64,000 nt of DNA from G965212025 sp965237985 (lineage in GTDB: Bacteria > Pseudomonadota > Gammaproteobacteria > Poriferisulfidales > Oxydemutatoraceae), in assembly GCA_965237985.1 (NCBI GenBank), contig OZ250161.1, positions 806,001-870,000 of the forward strand. Reading direction: 5' to 3'. This document shows, in pieces, positions 8,849 to 17,780 of the stretch. The notes beneath the pieces are model-generated. The model searched no databases. It was not told the DNA's origin and saw nothing but the letters and a program-made list of their open reading frames with translations. The position numbers and the translations under genes are program-made. How positions within the stretch are numbered: position 1 is the first letter of the stretch; every line of letters starts with the position of its first letter.

Positions 8849-9676
8849 ATGCAGGCCTTGTATTTAATCGCTTTCATTTTTTACCTGTCCTGCTTTTTTT
8901 TTCTTGTCAAAAGATTAGGCAAACGGGAAACCGGAATTGACTGGCGCACTGCCGCATCCTGGCTGGCGGCACTGCTTGCCCATGGTGGTGTGCTGGGAGC
9001 AACCATGATGGTCCACGGACAAATAGACCTGCCTTTTTTCAGGGCGGCATCACTGACGGCTTTCATTGTTTCCACCATCACACTCATCACTTCCCTCTAC
9101 CGGAACCTGGCGGTAATCGGCCTGGCCATCGTGCCACTAGTTGTTTTCCTGTTGGTCCTCGACTGGCTGGATGCCGACGCCACCAGCCTCGTTACCACAC
9201 CCGATGCCGGGATCCGCTTTCACATACTGAGCTCTTTGCTTGCCTACAGTATTTTGAGTTTTTCCGGGGTACTGGCAATTTTCCTGTATTTTCAAAACCA
9301 CCAGTTGAAATCAAAGCACAGCTCTGCCTTACTCTTTTTCTTGCCGCCACTGGACGCTATGGAAGCGTTTTTGTTCAACCTGGTCTGGGTGGGCATGGCA
9401 TTTCTGACTTCTGGGCTGCTAAGTGGCTGGCTTTACCACGAAGATTTGTTTGCACAACACCTAGTACATAAAACAACCCTGTCGATTTCCGCTTGGCTTG
9501 TCTTTGTTTTTCTGTTGCTGGGCAGAAGTTTCTTTGGATGGCGAGGGGAACGCGCGGTACATTTCACGCTGACTGGCATGTTTCTCTTGATTTTCGCTTA
9601 CTTCGGCAGTAAATTCGTTTTAGAATTTCTGCTGGCAGTGCCGGCAAATGCCAGTTCGGATTCCTATGTTCTTTGA
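8849..9676 (+). CDS. YpjD-type CcsA-family inner-membrane protein
   Basis: A hydrophobic 275-residue protein with about eight predicted membrane helices (for example LYLIAFIFYLSCFFFLV at 4-20). It resembles the YpjD branch of the CcsA/CcmC cytochrome c assembly family. The full CcsA tryptophan-rich haem loop is not obvious, so a haem-export role is unproven. The ATG at 8849 is preceded by GGATCGGAAATTG; a TTG one codon upstream is equally open. A CNNM gene overlaps its 3' end, the pairing ypjD-yfjD known in gammaproteobacteria. Just upstream (8781-8798) is a GACCAG-N6-CTGGTC hairpin of unknown role. Confidence 0.85.
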   Translation: MQALYLIAFIFYLSCFFFLVKRLGKRETGIDWRTAASWLAALLAHGGVLGATMMVHGQIDLPFFRAASLTAFIVSTITLITSLYRNLAVIGLAIVPLVVFLLVLDWLDADATSLVTTPDAGIRFHILSSLLAYSILSFSGVLAIFLYFQNHQLKSKHSSALLFFLPPLDAMEAFLFNLVWVGMAFLTSGLLSGWLYHEDLFAQHLVHKTTLSISAWLVFVFLLLGRSFFGWRGERAVHFTLTGMFLLIFAYFGSKFVLEFLLAVPANASSDSYVL

Positions 9677-10937
9677 GGAAATTTCCACGGCAACATTGTG
9701 CCTCTCCATTTTCGTTCTGCTTCTCATGTCGGCCTTTTTTTCAGGTTCGGAAACCGCCCTGATGTGCGCAAATCGCTACCAGCTTGCCCACCTCAAAGAA
9801 AGAAATCACGCCGGTGCCAAAAGAGTGCTGAAACTGCTGGAAACCCCCGACCGTTTGATCGGCCTCATACTGCTTTTCAACAACCTGACCAATATCCTCA
9901 TTACCCAAATCGCCACACTGGTTGCCTATCGACATTTTGGAGATTTAGGGATCGCCATAGCGACGGGGGTTTTGACTTTCACTATTTTGATTTTTGCAGA
10001 ACTGGCACCAAAGACTTACGCTGCCATACACTCACAGGAACTGGCACTTCCCGCTGGACTGATATTTGTCCCGCTCTTGAAATTAACCTATCCTCTGGTC
10101 TGGCTGATTAACGGCTTTTCCAATTCTCTGTTGCGCCTGTTTGGCTTTAGAAAAAGCACACAAACCATAAAGCCCTTAAGCAGTGATGAACTGCGTGCCG
10201 CCCTCAGTGCTTCGCAAAGGGATGCACGCAATGAAAACCATCCCATGTTGCTGGGCATACTCGATCTGGAAAAGCGAACGGTCAAGGACATCATGATCCC
10301 GCGCAACGAAATTGTGTGTGTGGATTTAGCGGACAAGTGGGAAAACATTGAAGCCAAGTTGCGCAATACCATTTACACGCTTTTGCCGGTATGCGAAAAT
10401 GACATTGCCAATCCACTGGGCTTCGTACACATCCGTGACGTGTTAAAGCCCATGGCTGACGATTATCTGAACAAAAAAACACTGAAGAGCCTGATGCGTG
10501 AACCATTTTTTGTTTCCGAGCAAGCGCTGCTGTTGCACCTTTTGCTGGATTTCAAACGCTTGAAAAGACGCCTGGCGCTGGTTGTCAACGAATACGGAGA
10601 TGTCATAGGACTCGTATCACTTGAAGATCTGCTGGAAGAAGTGGTAGGCGAATTCACCAGCGATCCTGCCGCCTATGACTTTGCTTTCCAGCACGGCGAA
10701 GATGGGGTTATTGTTGACGGGGGTTACCACATCAAGGATTTGAACCAGGAATTGAGCTGGAATCTGGAAGAAAAAGGACCGATGACCATCAACGGTCTCA
10801 TCCTGGAATATTTGGAAACCATTCCGAAAAGCGGCACCAGCGTGATGATTGATGGTTATTCTTTTGAAATTCTCAAAGTACACCGCAACGCGGTCAAAAT
10901 GGCACGCGTTCGTGCCCATTCGCAAAACAAAACCTAA
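9666..10937 (+). CDS. CNNM/CorB-family membrane protein (YfjD-like)
   Basis: Three parts are visible: an N-terminal DUF21/CNNM membrane domain (about 1-175; FFSGSETALM is the family signature), paired CBS domains (about 190-325) and a C-terminal CorC_HlyC domain. The family is tied to magnesium transport. The ATG at 9666, giving 423 residues, fits the family N-terminus; an in-frame ATG at 9648 is also possible. It overlaps the end of ypjD by 11 bp. It is a membrane relative of the soluble CorC encoded at 1904-2746. Confidence 0.9.
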   Translation: MFFEEISTATLCLSIFVLLLMSAFFSGSETALMCANRYQLAHLKERNHAGAKRVLKLLETPDRLIGLILLFNNLTNILITQIATLVAYRHFGDLGIAIATGVLTFTILIFAELAPKTYAAIHSQELALPAGLIFVPLLKLTYPLVWLINGFSNSLLRLFGFRKSTQTIKPLSSDELRAALSASQRDARNENHPMLLGILDLEKRTVKDIMIPRNEIVCVDLADKWENIEAKLRNTIYTLLPVCENDIANPLGFVHIRDVLKPMADDYLNKKTLKSLMREPFFVSEQALLLHLLLDFKRLKRRLALVVNEYGDVIGLVSLEDLLEEVVGEFTSDPAAYDFAFQHGEDGVIVDGGYHIKDLNQELSWNLEEKGPMTINGLILEYLETIPKSGTSVMIDGYSFEILKVHRNAVKMARVRAHSQNKT

Positions 10938-10956
10938 TTTCACAAACCGGGATTCA

Positions 10957-13449
10957 GTGAGCAGCGGCACAGCATCCTGGTGGCAAATGTATGACCGCCT
11001 GGTACTTGCTCACCCTTGGCGAACTTTGCTTGTGCTGTTGTTCCTGAGCACTGCTTTAGTCTGGAATGTGCGTGATTTCACCTTGGATGCGTCAGCAGAC
11101 GCATTGCTTCTTGAGGACGATGATGAACTGTTTTTCTACCGAAAAACCGTCGCAAAATTTGCCGACGACAGTTTCCTGGTACTGACTTTCACTCCCGAAC
11201 AGGATTTGTTTGCACCGCAAACATTAAAAACTGTCCACAACATCAAAAACCGTCTTGAAGCGCTGCCGGGAATTAAAAATGTGTTTTCCCTGTTGGACGT
11301 TCCCTTATTGAATCGGATACCTCTCAATAAACTGGGCGGGGAACTGCCGGCCATCGAAACTCCGGGAGTTGATTTGCAACTTGCCCGGAAAGAACTTCTT
11401 GACAGCCCCCTGTCCCGTGAACTCTTGGTCAGCAAAGACGGCAAAACCGCCGCTTTTCTGTTGTTTATGCAAACCCCCAAAAACTATCAAAGGCTTTTTG
11501 AAGAACGGGAACGCCTGAGGGAACTGAAGCGTACCGGGCAACTGGATGAAGAGCAGGCGCAGGCACTTGCGCATCTAGGCAAAGAATTTGCAGCAGTAAA
11601 AACAATCCAGAACGCGAAAGAGCACGAACTGATCGGCAAGATCAGGGAAATCATGGCCATTTACCGGAAAAACAACCGGATGTTTTTGGGCGGCGCAGCG
11701 ATGATCAGCAACGACGTTATTTCCTTTGCGAAAAACGACCTGCTGGTTTTTGGAGTAGCGGCATTTCTGTTGATGGTTGCCACACTGGCATTTGTTTTCC
11801 GACAGTTACGCTGGGTTGTTTTACCCTCTGCCTGCTGCATTCTGAGCACCTCGCTGGTCATTGGACTGCTGGGCTGGCTGGACTGGCCAGGAACCATTGT
11901 TTCAACAAATTTTGTGGAACTGCTTTTCATCATCACCATGTCCATGGTCATACACATCACGGTTCGCTACCAGGAAATGGTCGCACAAAACCCGGCTGTA
12001 CCACACCGCGCATTGATCAGTGACCTGATCCGCTTCATGTTCAGGCCCTGTTTCTATACCTCTGCCACCACCCTCGTCGCATTCGCTTCGCTCCTGTTGA
12101 GCGGGATACGCCCGGTAATGGATTTTGGCTGGTTCATGGTAATCGGACTCGTCTTCGGATTTGCCGTTGTTTTTTCTTTTTTCCCCTCTGTTTTACTACT
12201 ATTGAAAAAAAGAAGACCGAGGGACGCAAAAGATTTTACTGCTAAATTGACACACACACTCGCGATTTTCACGAAACGAAAGCGCAAAGCGATTTTGTTT
12301 GCGGCCGCAGCAATTGCCGTGATAAACGCAGTCGGCATCAGCAGGCTTGAGGTGGAAAACCGATTTATCGATTACTTCAAAAGCGATACGGAAATTCACC
12401 AGGGCATGCTGGAAATAGATCGCCAGTTAGGAGGCACCACACCATTTGATCTCATCATCAACAAACACGGTGCAGTGGTCGAGGAAGCTGCCACGGTGCC
12501 GGATGAAAGCCACGATTTTTTTACCGAGTATGAAAGTGAACTCAATGCCAGTCCGGCAACCCATTATTGGTTGCAACCAGAAAATATCCGGCGCGTGAAA
12601 AAAATTCATGCCTACTTGGAAGCATTGCCACAAACCGGCAAAGTCGTGTCACTCGCCACGCTGATTACACTGGCTGAACAGGCGAAAGGTGAGGAATTGA
12701 ACGAACTGGAAATCGCACTGCTGACAAAAGCACTACCGGAAAACATCAAAAATATTTTGCTGAAGCCCTATCTTTCCGAAGATGGCAACCAGCTTCGTTT
12801 CAGCATGCGAATCGTTGACTCAGACAAGCAACTGAATCGCAAAGCACTGATCGCCGAGGTAAAACAGAAAATTTCCGGAATGACGAAACCGGAAGAAACT
12901 TTTCGCCCCACCGGGCTGTTCGTCATGTACAACAACATGCTGCAAAGCCTCTACCGCTCACAGATACTGACATTGGCCGGGGTGCTGACCGCCTTGCTGT
13001 TCATGTTCATCCTTCTGTTCCGCTCCCTGCGCCTGGCAATCATCGCTTTGCTGCCTACCAGTCTTTCTGCTACTTTTGTATTGGGTTTTATGGGTTGGTT
13101 CAGGATTCCCCTTGATATGATGACGATCACCATTGCGGCAATTACCCTGGGGATAGGGGTGGACAACACCATTCACTACGTAGTACGTTTCAAACGGGAG
13201 TTTGCCGACAGGCGGAATTATCAAGCCACCATAGACCGTTGCCACGGCAGTGTCGGAAAAGCGGTGTATTACACTTCCCTGACCATCATCATGGGATTTT
13301 CCTTGCTCGCTTTTTCAAACTTCCTGCCTACCATTTATTTTGGCTTGCTTACCGGACTTGCAATGTTGACTGCTTTTCTGGCGTCACTGACGCTCCTGCC
13401 GGCTTTGCTCGCCACTTTTCGACCATTTGGATTCGCTGATGGTACCTGA
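10957..13449 (+). CDS. MMPL/RND-superfamily exporter
   Basis: An inner-membrane protein with two repeated halves, each a large periplasmic loop followed by a bundle of membrane helices; the first helix is near LLVLLFLSTALVW. The second half has the GVDNTIHYVVRF motif common to MMPL/RND lipid and hopanoid exporters. From the GTG at 10957 it is 830 residues; an ATG at 10987 is an alternative. Open codons upstream run into the CNNM gene and are unlikely to be used. It lies 19 bp after the CNNM gene. No adaptor or outer-membrane partner is present, and the substrate is unknown. Confidence 0.86.
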   Translation: MSSGTASWWQMYDRLVLAHPWRTLLVLLFLSTALVWNVRDFTLDASADALLLEDDDELFFYRKTVAKFADDSFLVLTFTPEQDLFAPQTLKTVHNIKNRLEALPGIKNVFSLLDVPLLNRIPLNKLGGELPAIETPGVDLQLARKELLDSPLSRELLVSKDGKTAAFLLFMQTPKNYQRLFEERERLRELKRTGQLDEEQAQALAHLGKEFAAVKTIQNAKEHELIGKIREIMAIYRKNNRMFLGGAAMISNDVISFAKNDLLVFGVAAFLLMVATLAFVFRQLRWVVLPSACCILSTSLVIGLLGWLDWPGTIVSTNFVELLFIITMSMVIHITVRYQEMVAQNPAVPHRALISDLIRFMFRPCFYTSATTLVAFASLLLSGIRPVMDFGWFMVIGLVFGFAVVFSFFPSVLLLLKKRRPRDAKDFTAKLTHTLAIFTKRKRKAILFAAAAIAVINAVGISRLEVENRFIDYFKSDTEIHQGMLEIDRQLGGTTPFDLIINKHGAVVEEAATVPDESHDFFTEYESELNASPATHYWLQPENIRRVKKIHAYLEALPQTGKVVSLATLITLAEQAKGEELNELEIALLTKALPENIKNILLKPYLSEDGNQLRFSMRIVDSDKQLNRKALIAEVKQKISGMTKPEETFRPTGLFVMYNNMLQSLYRSQILTLAGVLTALLFMFILLFRSLRLAIIALLPTSLSATFVLGFMGWFRIPLDMMTITIAAITLGIGVDNTIHYVVRFKREFADRRNYQATIDRCHGSVGKAVYYTSLTIIMGFSLLAFSNFLPTIYFGLLTGLAMLTAFLASLTLLPALLATFRPFGFADGT

Positions 13450-13479
13450 AAAACACGGCTGTTCGAGGTTTAATTTTCG

Positions 13480-14316
13480 GTGAAGTCAGACCCACCTGCT
13501 TTGATTTCCAGTGCCACGGTCACCGACCACCATGGCGAAAAGCGGATCGTGAACGTCGTTGGCGAAGTCCCTTTGACCTTGGTGGTCAACGGGGAAGAAC
13601 TGGTGACACTCATGACTTTGGGAGAGTATCCGAAGGAACTGGCCATAGGCTATCTCTGCAACCAGCACCTGATAGACAGCCTCGCTGAAATCAAAAAAGT
13701 GGAAGTCGATTGGAACCGGGAGCATGTGAAAGTCACTACCCGTGGTACCAGCTACAAGCAGCGTATTCGCAATGCCGGACGCCGTACCGTTACCAGCGGC
13801 TGTGGACAGGGCAGTATTTTCGATAGTTCCCTCGACAGACTGTACGAAACCCGGTTGCCTGAACGCACATTGAAACGTTCAGTGCTTTTTGAATTGTTGC
13901 ACCGGATTTCAAAACGGGAAACCGTATACAAGCAGGCGGGGGCATTACACGCCTGTGCGTTGTGCAATGAGACGCAAACGATATTTTTTGTTGAAGATGT
14001 CGGCAGACACAACGCAGCTGACATTATTGCCGGCATGATGCGACAGAAAAGAATGACCGGAAACAATAAAATCTTCTACACGACCGGCCGCCTCACTTCG
14101 GAAATCGTCATGAAGGTCGCACACATCGGTGTCCCGATACTGCTGTCCAGGTCAGGGGTAACCAATATGGGGCTGGAACTGGCACGTGACTTGAACATGG
14201 TGATGATCGCACGCGCCAAAGCAGCCAGCTTTCTGGTTTACAACAAACCGGAAGCTGTCATCCACGAGACCCGCCCGACAACAGCAGCAACTGCGGGCGC
14301 TCGCAGGTACAACTGA
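13480..14316 (+). CDS. fdhD: Formate dehydrogenase accessory sulfurtransferase FdhD
   Basis: FdhD moves sulfur from the cysteine desulfurase IscS to the molybdenum-bis-MGD cofactor of formate dehydrogenase. It has 278 residues from a GTG start with GAGG upstream. Family motifs are FFVEDVGRHNAADII (169-183) and FYTTGRLTSEIVMK (199-212). The catalytic loop reads TSGCGQGSIF with one cysteine (Cys108), not the CxxC of E. coli FdhD. The last 39 codons and stop belong to the first unit of a five-copy array. The tail after IHET (Thr/Ala-rich, ending ARRYN) is longer than the conserved core needs. No formate dehydrogenase lies in the window. Confidence 0.92.
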   Translation: MKSDPPALISSATVTDHHGEKRIVNVVGEVPLTLVVNGEELVTLMTLGEYPKELAIGYLCNQHLIDSLAEIKKVEVDWNREHVKVTTRGTSYKQRIRNAGRRTVTSGCGQGSIFDSSLDRLYETRLPERTLKRSVLFELLHRISKRETVYKQAGALHACALCNETQTIFFVEDVGRHNAADIIAGMMRQKRMTGNNKIFYTTGRLTSEIVMKVAHIGVPILLSRSGVTNMGLELARDLNMVMIARAKAASFLVYNKPEAVIHETRPTTAATAGARRYN

Positions 14317-14936
14317 TAATCGAGACTGAGCCGCAGACCTTGACATGGTGATGAGCGCACGCGCCAATGCAGCCGGATTTCTGGTTTACAACAAACCGGA
14401 AACCATCATCCATGAGACCTGCCCGACAACAGCAGCAGCTGCGGGCGCTCGCAGGCACAACTGATAATCGAGACTGAGCCGCAGACCTTGACATGGTGAT
14501 GACCGTACGCGCCAAAGCGGCCAGCTTTCTGGTTTACAACAAACCGGAAGCCGTCATCCACGAGACCTGCCCGACAACGGTAGCAGCTGCGGGCGCTCGC
14601 AGGCACAACTGATAATTGAGACTGAGCCGCAGACCTTGACATGGTGATGATCGCACGCGCCAGAGCGGCCGGCTTTCTGGTTTACAGCAAACCGGAAGCC
14701 ATCATCCACGAGACCTGCACGACAACGGCAGCAGCTGCGGGCGGCTCAACTCGCAGGCACAACCGATAATCGAGACTGAGCCGCAGACCTTGACATGGTG
14801 ATGATTGCACGCGCCAAAGCAGCCAACTTTCTGGTTTACAACAAACCAGAAGCCGTCATCCACGAGGCCTGCCCGACAACGGTAGCAGCTGCGGGCGCTC
14901 GCAGGCACAACTGATAATCGAGACTGAGCCGCAGGA
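14190..14936 (+). repeat. Five-unit array of the fdhD 3' end, unit about 148-153 bp
   Basis: The first unit is the real end of fdhD; four more begin at about 14341, 14489, 14638 and 14791. Each holds ATGGTGATG, about 36 more codons, an in-frame stop and about 30 bp ending CTGAGCCGCAGACC. All four extra copies translate without frameshift into close variants of the FdhD C-terminus. Copy 4 has an in-frame 6-bp insertion (GA to GGST) and reads one codon further to TAA. The copies differ at several residues (I/S/T, K/N/R, S/G/N, A/T, V/I). Each has a near-palindrome CTGCGGGCGCTCGCAG. No ribosome site precedes the extra copies, so independent translation is not expected. Confidence 0.93.
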
Positions 14937-14966
14937 CTTACTCAGGCCTGCAGAAACACCTGGCTT

Positions 14967-15548
14967 TCAGCCGAGATCAGCCACAATGGCTTCCCGTACC
15001 GCTTCGGGAAGCGTAGTAAGGGCTGAGTATTGCGGGTGCCCGCAACCAAAACGGACAGGCAGGGCAGCGTTGGCACCGTCAATCAACTCTTGATTGAGCT
15101 CAAAACGTAGAAAATGTACTGCCGAAGTTTTTTCCTCGTCTTCGCGTTCAAGGTCTTCGTCAGAAATCGCAAAAACCTTTTTGTAGCCGCCAATCTCCAC
15201 CCATACCATCCGGTCGATACCGCGCATTTCGCGAAGGCGGATTTGCCGCAACTTCCGGTCTGGAAATTCAATCAGCATCGTCGCTTTCCAATTACACCCA
15301 TCCGGGATCAACGGGTTGTAAGTGGCAAGCTCTTCCTGGATACCTTCCGCTTCAAAAATCTTTTCAGCGCGCAGCATCTCCTGGACCTGGTAGAGCATGG
15401 TCAAACGATCTTCAAAAAGCAGGGAAATGTTTTCTCCCAGACGCACGGTACGCCGGGCTTTGTGTTTGATTATCCGTTTGCGGTAAGTTTTTCTTTCCCG
15501 GGCATAGCGCTCCAAAGGCAGCAAATCCGCCGGTTCAAGTTTTCTCAT
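14967..15548 (-). CDS. DUF3501 family protein
   Basis: A 193-residue protein recognised as DUF3501 by its N-terminus (KLEPADLLPLERYARER), the RLGENISLLFEDRLTM box (36-51) and its place after an Fe-S oxidoreductase and a rubrerythrin, the arrangement in which this family is normally found. It has no known catalytic motif or membrane helix. Function is unknown; context suggests oxidative stress or electron transfer. It starts 42 bp after the Fe-S gene and ends 30 bp from the fdhD array. Confidence 0.85.
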   Translation of the reverse strand: MRKLEPADLLPLERYARERKTYRKRIIKHKARRTVRLGENISLLFEDRLTMLYQVQEMLRAEKIFEAEGIQEELATYNPLIPDGCNWKATMLIEFPDRKLRQIRLREMRGIDRMVWVEIGGYKKVFAISDEDLEREDEEKTSAVHFLRFELNQELIDGANAALPVRFGCGHPQYSALTTLPEAVREAIVADLG

Positions 15549-15590
15549 TTATGCATCACCCGCCTTTCTCGAAACAACAGTCGTCATCAC

Positions 15591-16925
15591 TCAAATTCCA
15601 TAAGCCCTGCGCATAAGAGACAGCGGGTGTTTCGGCGGCAACCCTCCCTTGGACAGATCACTGAGGTGTGAGGCCGCAAGGAAACAGTCGCTTACCAGAT
15701 GTTGTGCTTTGGCTTTGTCCAAAATCCGGACCGCAGGAAGCCCTATTTTCCTGGCATTGTCCCGGGTTTCCACTTTCACGGCGTAAGAGCCATCATGGCC
15801 GGAACACCGCTCAATCAAGACAATTTCCGTGTTTGGAACCAAGCGCAGTAAATCACGCGATTTCAGCCCCACATTCTGTACCCGCGTATGGCAGGCCGCA
15901 TGGTATGCAACTTTGCCCAGATCATGTTTGAAGTGCATATTCAGCAATCCTGCTCTGTGCCGCAACATCAGGTATTCACAAGGATCAAAAACATGCTTTG
16001 CTATTTTTTGCACCTGTTCATCATCGGGGAAAAGCAACGGGTACGTTTGTTTGAACATGAGCACACAGGAGGCTACCGGCGTGACAATGTCGTAACCATC
16101 ATCCAGAAATCCTTGAAATAACTCGACATGCCGGTCTTTCAACTTCTCTATTTCAGGAAGGTCGCCAAGTTCCAGTTTCGGCATGCCACAACAGATGTCT
16201 TTATCCGGCAGAACCCAGGATATTTTGTTGTGGCTGAAAACCGCAACCAGGTCTTCCGCGAGCGAGCTTTCACAGACATTCGCATAGCAGCTGATAAACA
16301 ACACAACCTTGGCTCGCGTATCCTCGCCTGGAATCGCGACCATCCCAGGATCATCTCGAGGTGGCAGGATTTCGCGCGTTTTCTTTTTCTGAAAATTTCC
16401 CAGGTACGATTTTTCATGCACTCCCAGCCAGCGGTGCAGACCTTTGCGCACGTACTTATTTGTCGTGCCGGCACGGAAAACCGCACCCACGACAGGCAGA
16501 GTAGCCAAAGTGCCAAATTGTCCCGGGGAAGACAGCAGCCTGTCACGCAAACTCGCCCGCTTTTTCTTGCGTTCTACGGCCTTGGCACGCAACATGAGCT
16601 GAGGGAAATCAATGGCCCATTCATGCGGAGGCACGTATGGGCATTTGGTCATGAAACACAAATCACACAAAAAACATTGATTCACGACCGCCGGGAAAGC
16701 AGATGAGTCCACACCGGACACTTCAAAGTCGGCGGATGCGTCCACCAGGTCAAAAAGTGTGGGAAAGCTCCGACACAGACTGACGCAACGGCGACAACCA
16801 TGACAAACGTCAAAAACTCGCCGCAACTCCTGGTCCAGCTTCCCTTCGTCATAAAAGTCGCCTTCTTTCCAACGCAAAGGATGACGCTCAGGAAGCCCAA
16901 GGCTACCTTCCTTGATCTGCACCAT
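15591..16925 (-). CDS. GlpC-like Fe-S oxidoreductase (heterodisulfide reductase-related)
   Basis: A 444-residue protein with two N-terminal [4Fe-4S] ferredoxin motifs: Cys41/44/47/51 (CHGCRRCVSLC) and Cys84/87/90/95 (CFLCDLCFMTKCP). Two CCG-type cysteine-rich domains follow. The first has the intact CCGMP; in the second the CCG position reads RCSGHDG, so one cysteine of a canonical pair is missing. The family includes GlpC and HdrB/D-like electron carriers. It forms an operon with rubrerythrin upstream and DUF3501 downstream with equal 42-bp gaps. It is probably a cytoplasmic electron donor; the partner is not known. Confidence 0.86.
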   Translation of the reverse strand: MVQIKEGSLGLPERHPLRWKEGDFYDEGKLDQELRRVFDVCHGCRRCVSLCRSFPTLFDLVDASADFEVSGVDSSAFPAVVNQCFLCDLCFMTKCPYVPPHEWAIDFPQLMLRAKAVERKKKRASLRDRLLSSPGQFGTLATLPVVGAVFRAGTTNKYVRKGLHRWLGVHEKSYLGNFQKKKTREILPPRDDPGMVAIPGEDTRAKVVLFISCYANVCESSLAEDLVAVFSHNKISWVLPDKDICCGMPKLELGDLPEIEKLKDRHVELFQGFLDDGYDIVTPVASCVLMFKQTYPLLFPDDEQVQKIAKHVFDPCEYLMLRHRAGLLNMHFKHDLGKVAYHAACHTRVQNVGLKSRDLLRLVPNTEIVLIERCSGHDGSYAVKVETRDNARKIGLPAVRILDKAKAQHLVSDCFLAASHLSDLSKGGLPPKHPLSLMRRAYGI

Positions 16926-16967
16926 TGCTTAAGCGCGTACCCGAGATAACGGATACTGTATCAGCGA

Positions 16968-17387
16968 CTAGTCTTCCAGCGTATCCAAAGCTTTTTGAAA
17001 ACGGTTGGCATGCGAACGCTCTGCTTTGGCAAGTGTTTCAAACCAGTCCGCTATTTCTTCAAAGCTTTCTTCCCGAGCCGCTTTCGCCATACCCGGATAC
17101 ATATCGGTGTACTCGTACGTTTCCCCTACGATTGCTGATTTCAAATTATCCCGGGTGCCACCTATCGGCTCGCCGGTAGCAGGATCTCCGCACTCTTCAA
17201 GGTACTCCAGGTGCCCATGCGCGTGTCCTGTTTCACCTTCCGCAGTAGAACGGAATACAGCGGAAACATCGTTATAGCCTTCTACATCAGCCTTTGCCGC
17301 AAAGTACAGATACCTGCGGTTCGCCTGCGACTCACCGGAAAAGGCTTCCTTCAAATTTTCTTCAGTCCTGCTACCTCTCAAAGTCAC
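16968..17387 (-). CDS. Rubrerythrin-like ferritin-fold protein
   Basis: A diiron four-helix protein of 139 residues that in its family reduces hydrogen peroxide. The GTG start has a perfect GGAGG eight bases upstream; longer in-frame reading into the promoter is rejected. Iron-ligand candidates are Glu19, Glu52 and His55 (EGETGH), Glu89, and Glu123 and His126 (AERSH). The rubredoxin domain of classical rubrerythrin is absent, so electrons must come from another protein, possibly the adjacent Fe-S protein. It is first gene of a three-gene operon. Confidence 0.9.
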   Translation of the reverse strand: MTLRGSRTEENLKEAFSGESQANRRYLYFAAKADVEGYNDVSAVFRSTAEGETGHAHGHLEYLEECGDPATGEPIGGTRDNLKSAIVGETYEYTDMYPGMAKAAREESFEEIADWFETLAKAERSHANRFQKALDTLED

Positions 17388-17441
17388 GTCGTCGTCCTCC
17401 CTATTTTCTAATGGCAACCATGCACAATCTAAGACAATGCG

Positions 17442-17448
17442 TATAATA
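17442..17448. promoter_or_regulatory. Likely bidirectional -10 region, xseB / rubrerythrin
   Basis: In the 144-bp divergent gap, TATAAT (17442-17447, plus strand) overlaps TATTAT on the minus strand (17443-17448). The minus-strand element has TTGCTT 16 bases upstream. The plus-strand element lacks a good -35 box. This would give divergent promoters sharing one AT-rich core. The assignment is inferred from consensus only. Confidence 0.4.
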
Positions 17449-17531
17449 GAATAAGGGTCTCGGAAAGCAACAGGTAGCGCAACACAAGCAGAAAAGCACA
17501 GATACCGCTCCGGCAAATATAGAAAAGAAAA

Positions 17532-17780
17532 ATGGCACCAACAGAAAATCGCTTCGAGGACGCTACGTCCCGGCTTGAAACCTTGGTGGAAGAGATGGAA
17601 TCCGGTGGTCTGACCTTGGAAACCGCTTTGGAAAAATTCTCAGAGGGAGTGTTGCTGTTCAAGAAATGCCGCGCCATCCTTGATGAAGCAGAAAAAAAAG
17701 TCAAAGTCCTGATGGTGCAGAAGGACGGGGAAATTCTGGAGGATTTTCAGGACAAAGAGGATGAAGGAAGCTCTTCGTGA
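17532..17780 (+). CDS. xseB: Exodeoxyribonuclease VII small subunit
   Basis: XseB, 82 residues, a helical subunit that binds XseA to form the single-strand exonuclease VII. The motif RLETLVEEMESGGLTLETALEKFSEG (14-39) is diagnostic. It overlaps ispA by 20 bp, the usual xseB-ispA-dxs order of gammaproteobacteria. It begins 85 bp after a TATAAT box and has only a weak purine-rich ribosome site. Confidence 0.94.
   Translation: MAPTENRFEDATSRLETLVEEMESGGLTLETALEKFSEGVLLFKKCRAILDEAEKKVKVLMVQKDGEILEDFQDKEDEGSSS

Noticed and set aside
14190..14936. Diversity-generating retroelement at fdhD
   Set aside because: No reverse transcriptase is in the window and differences between copies are not adenine-specific.
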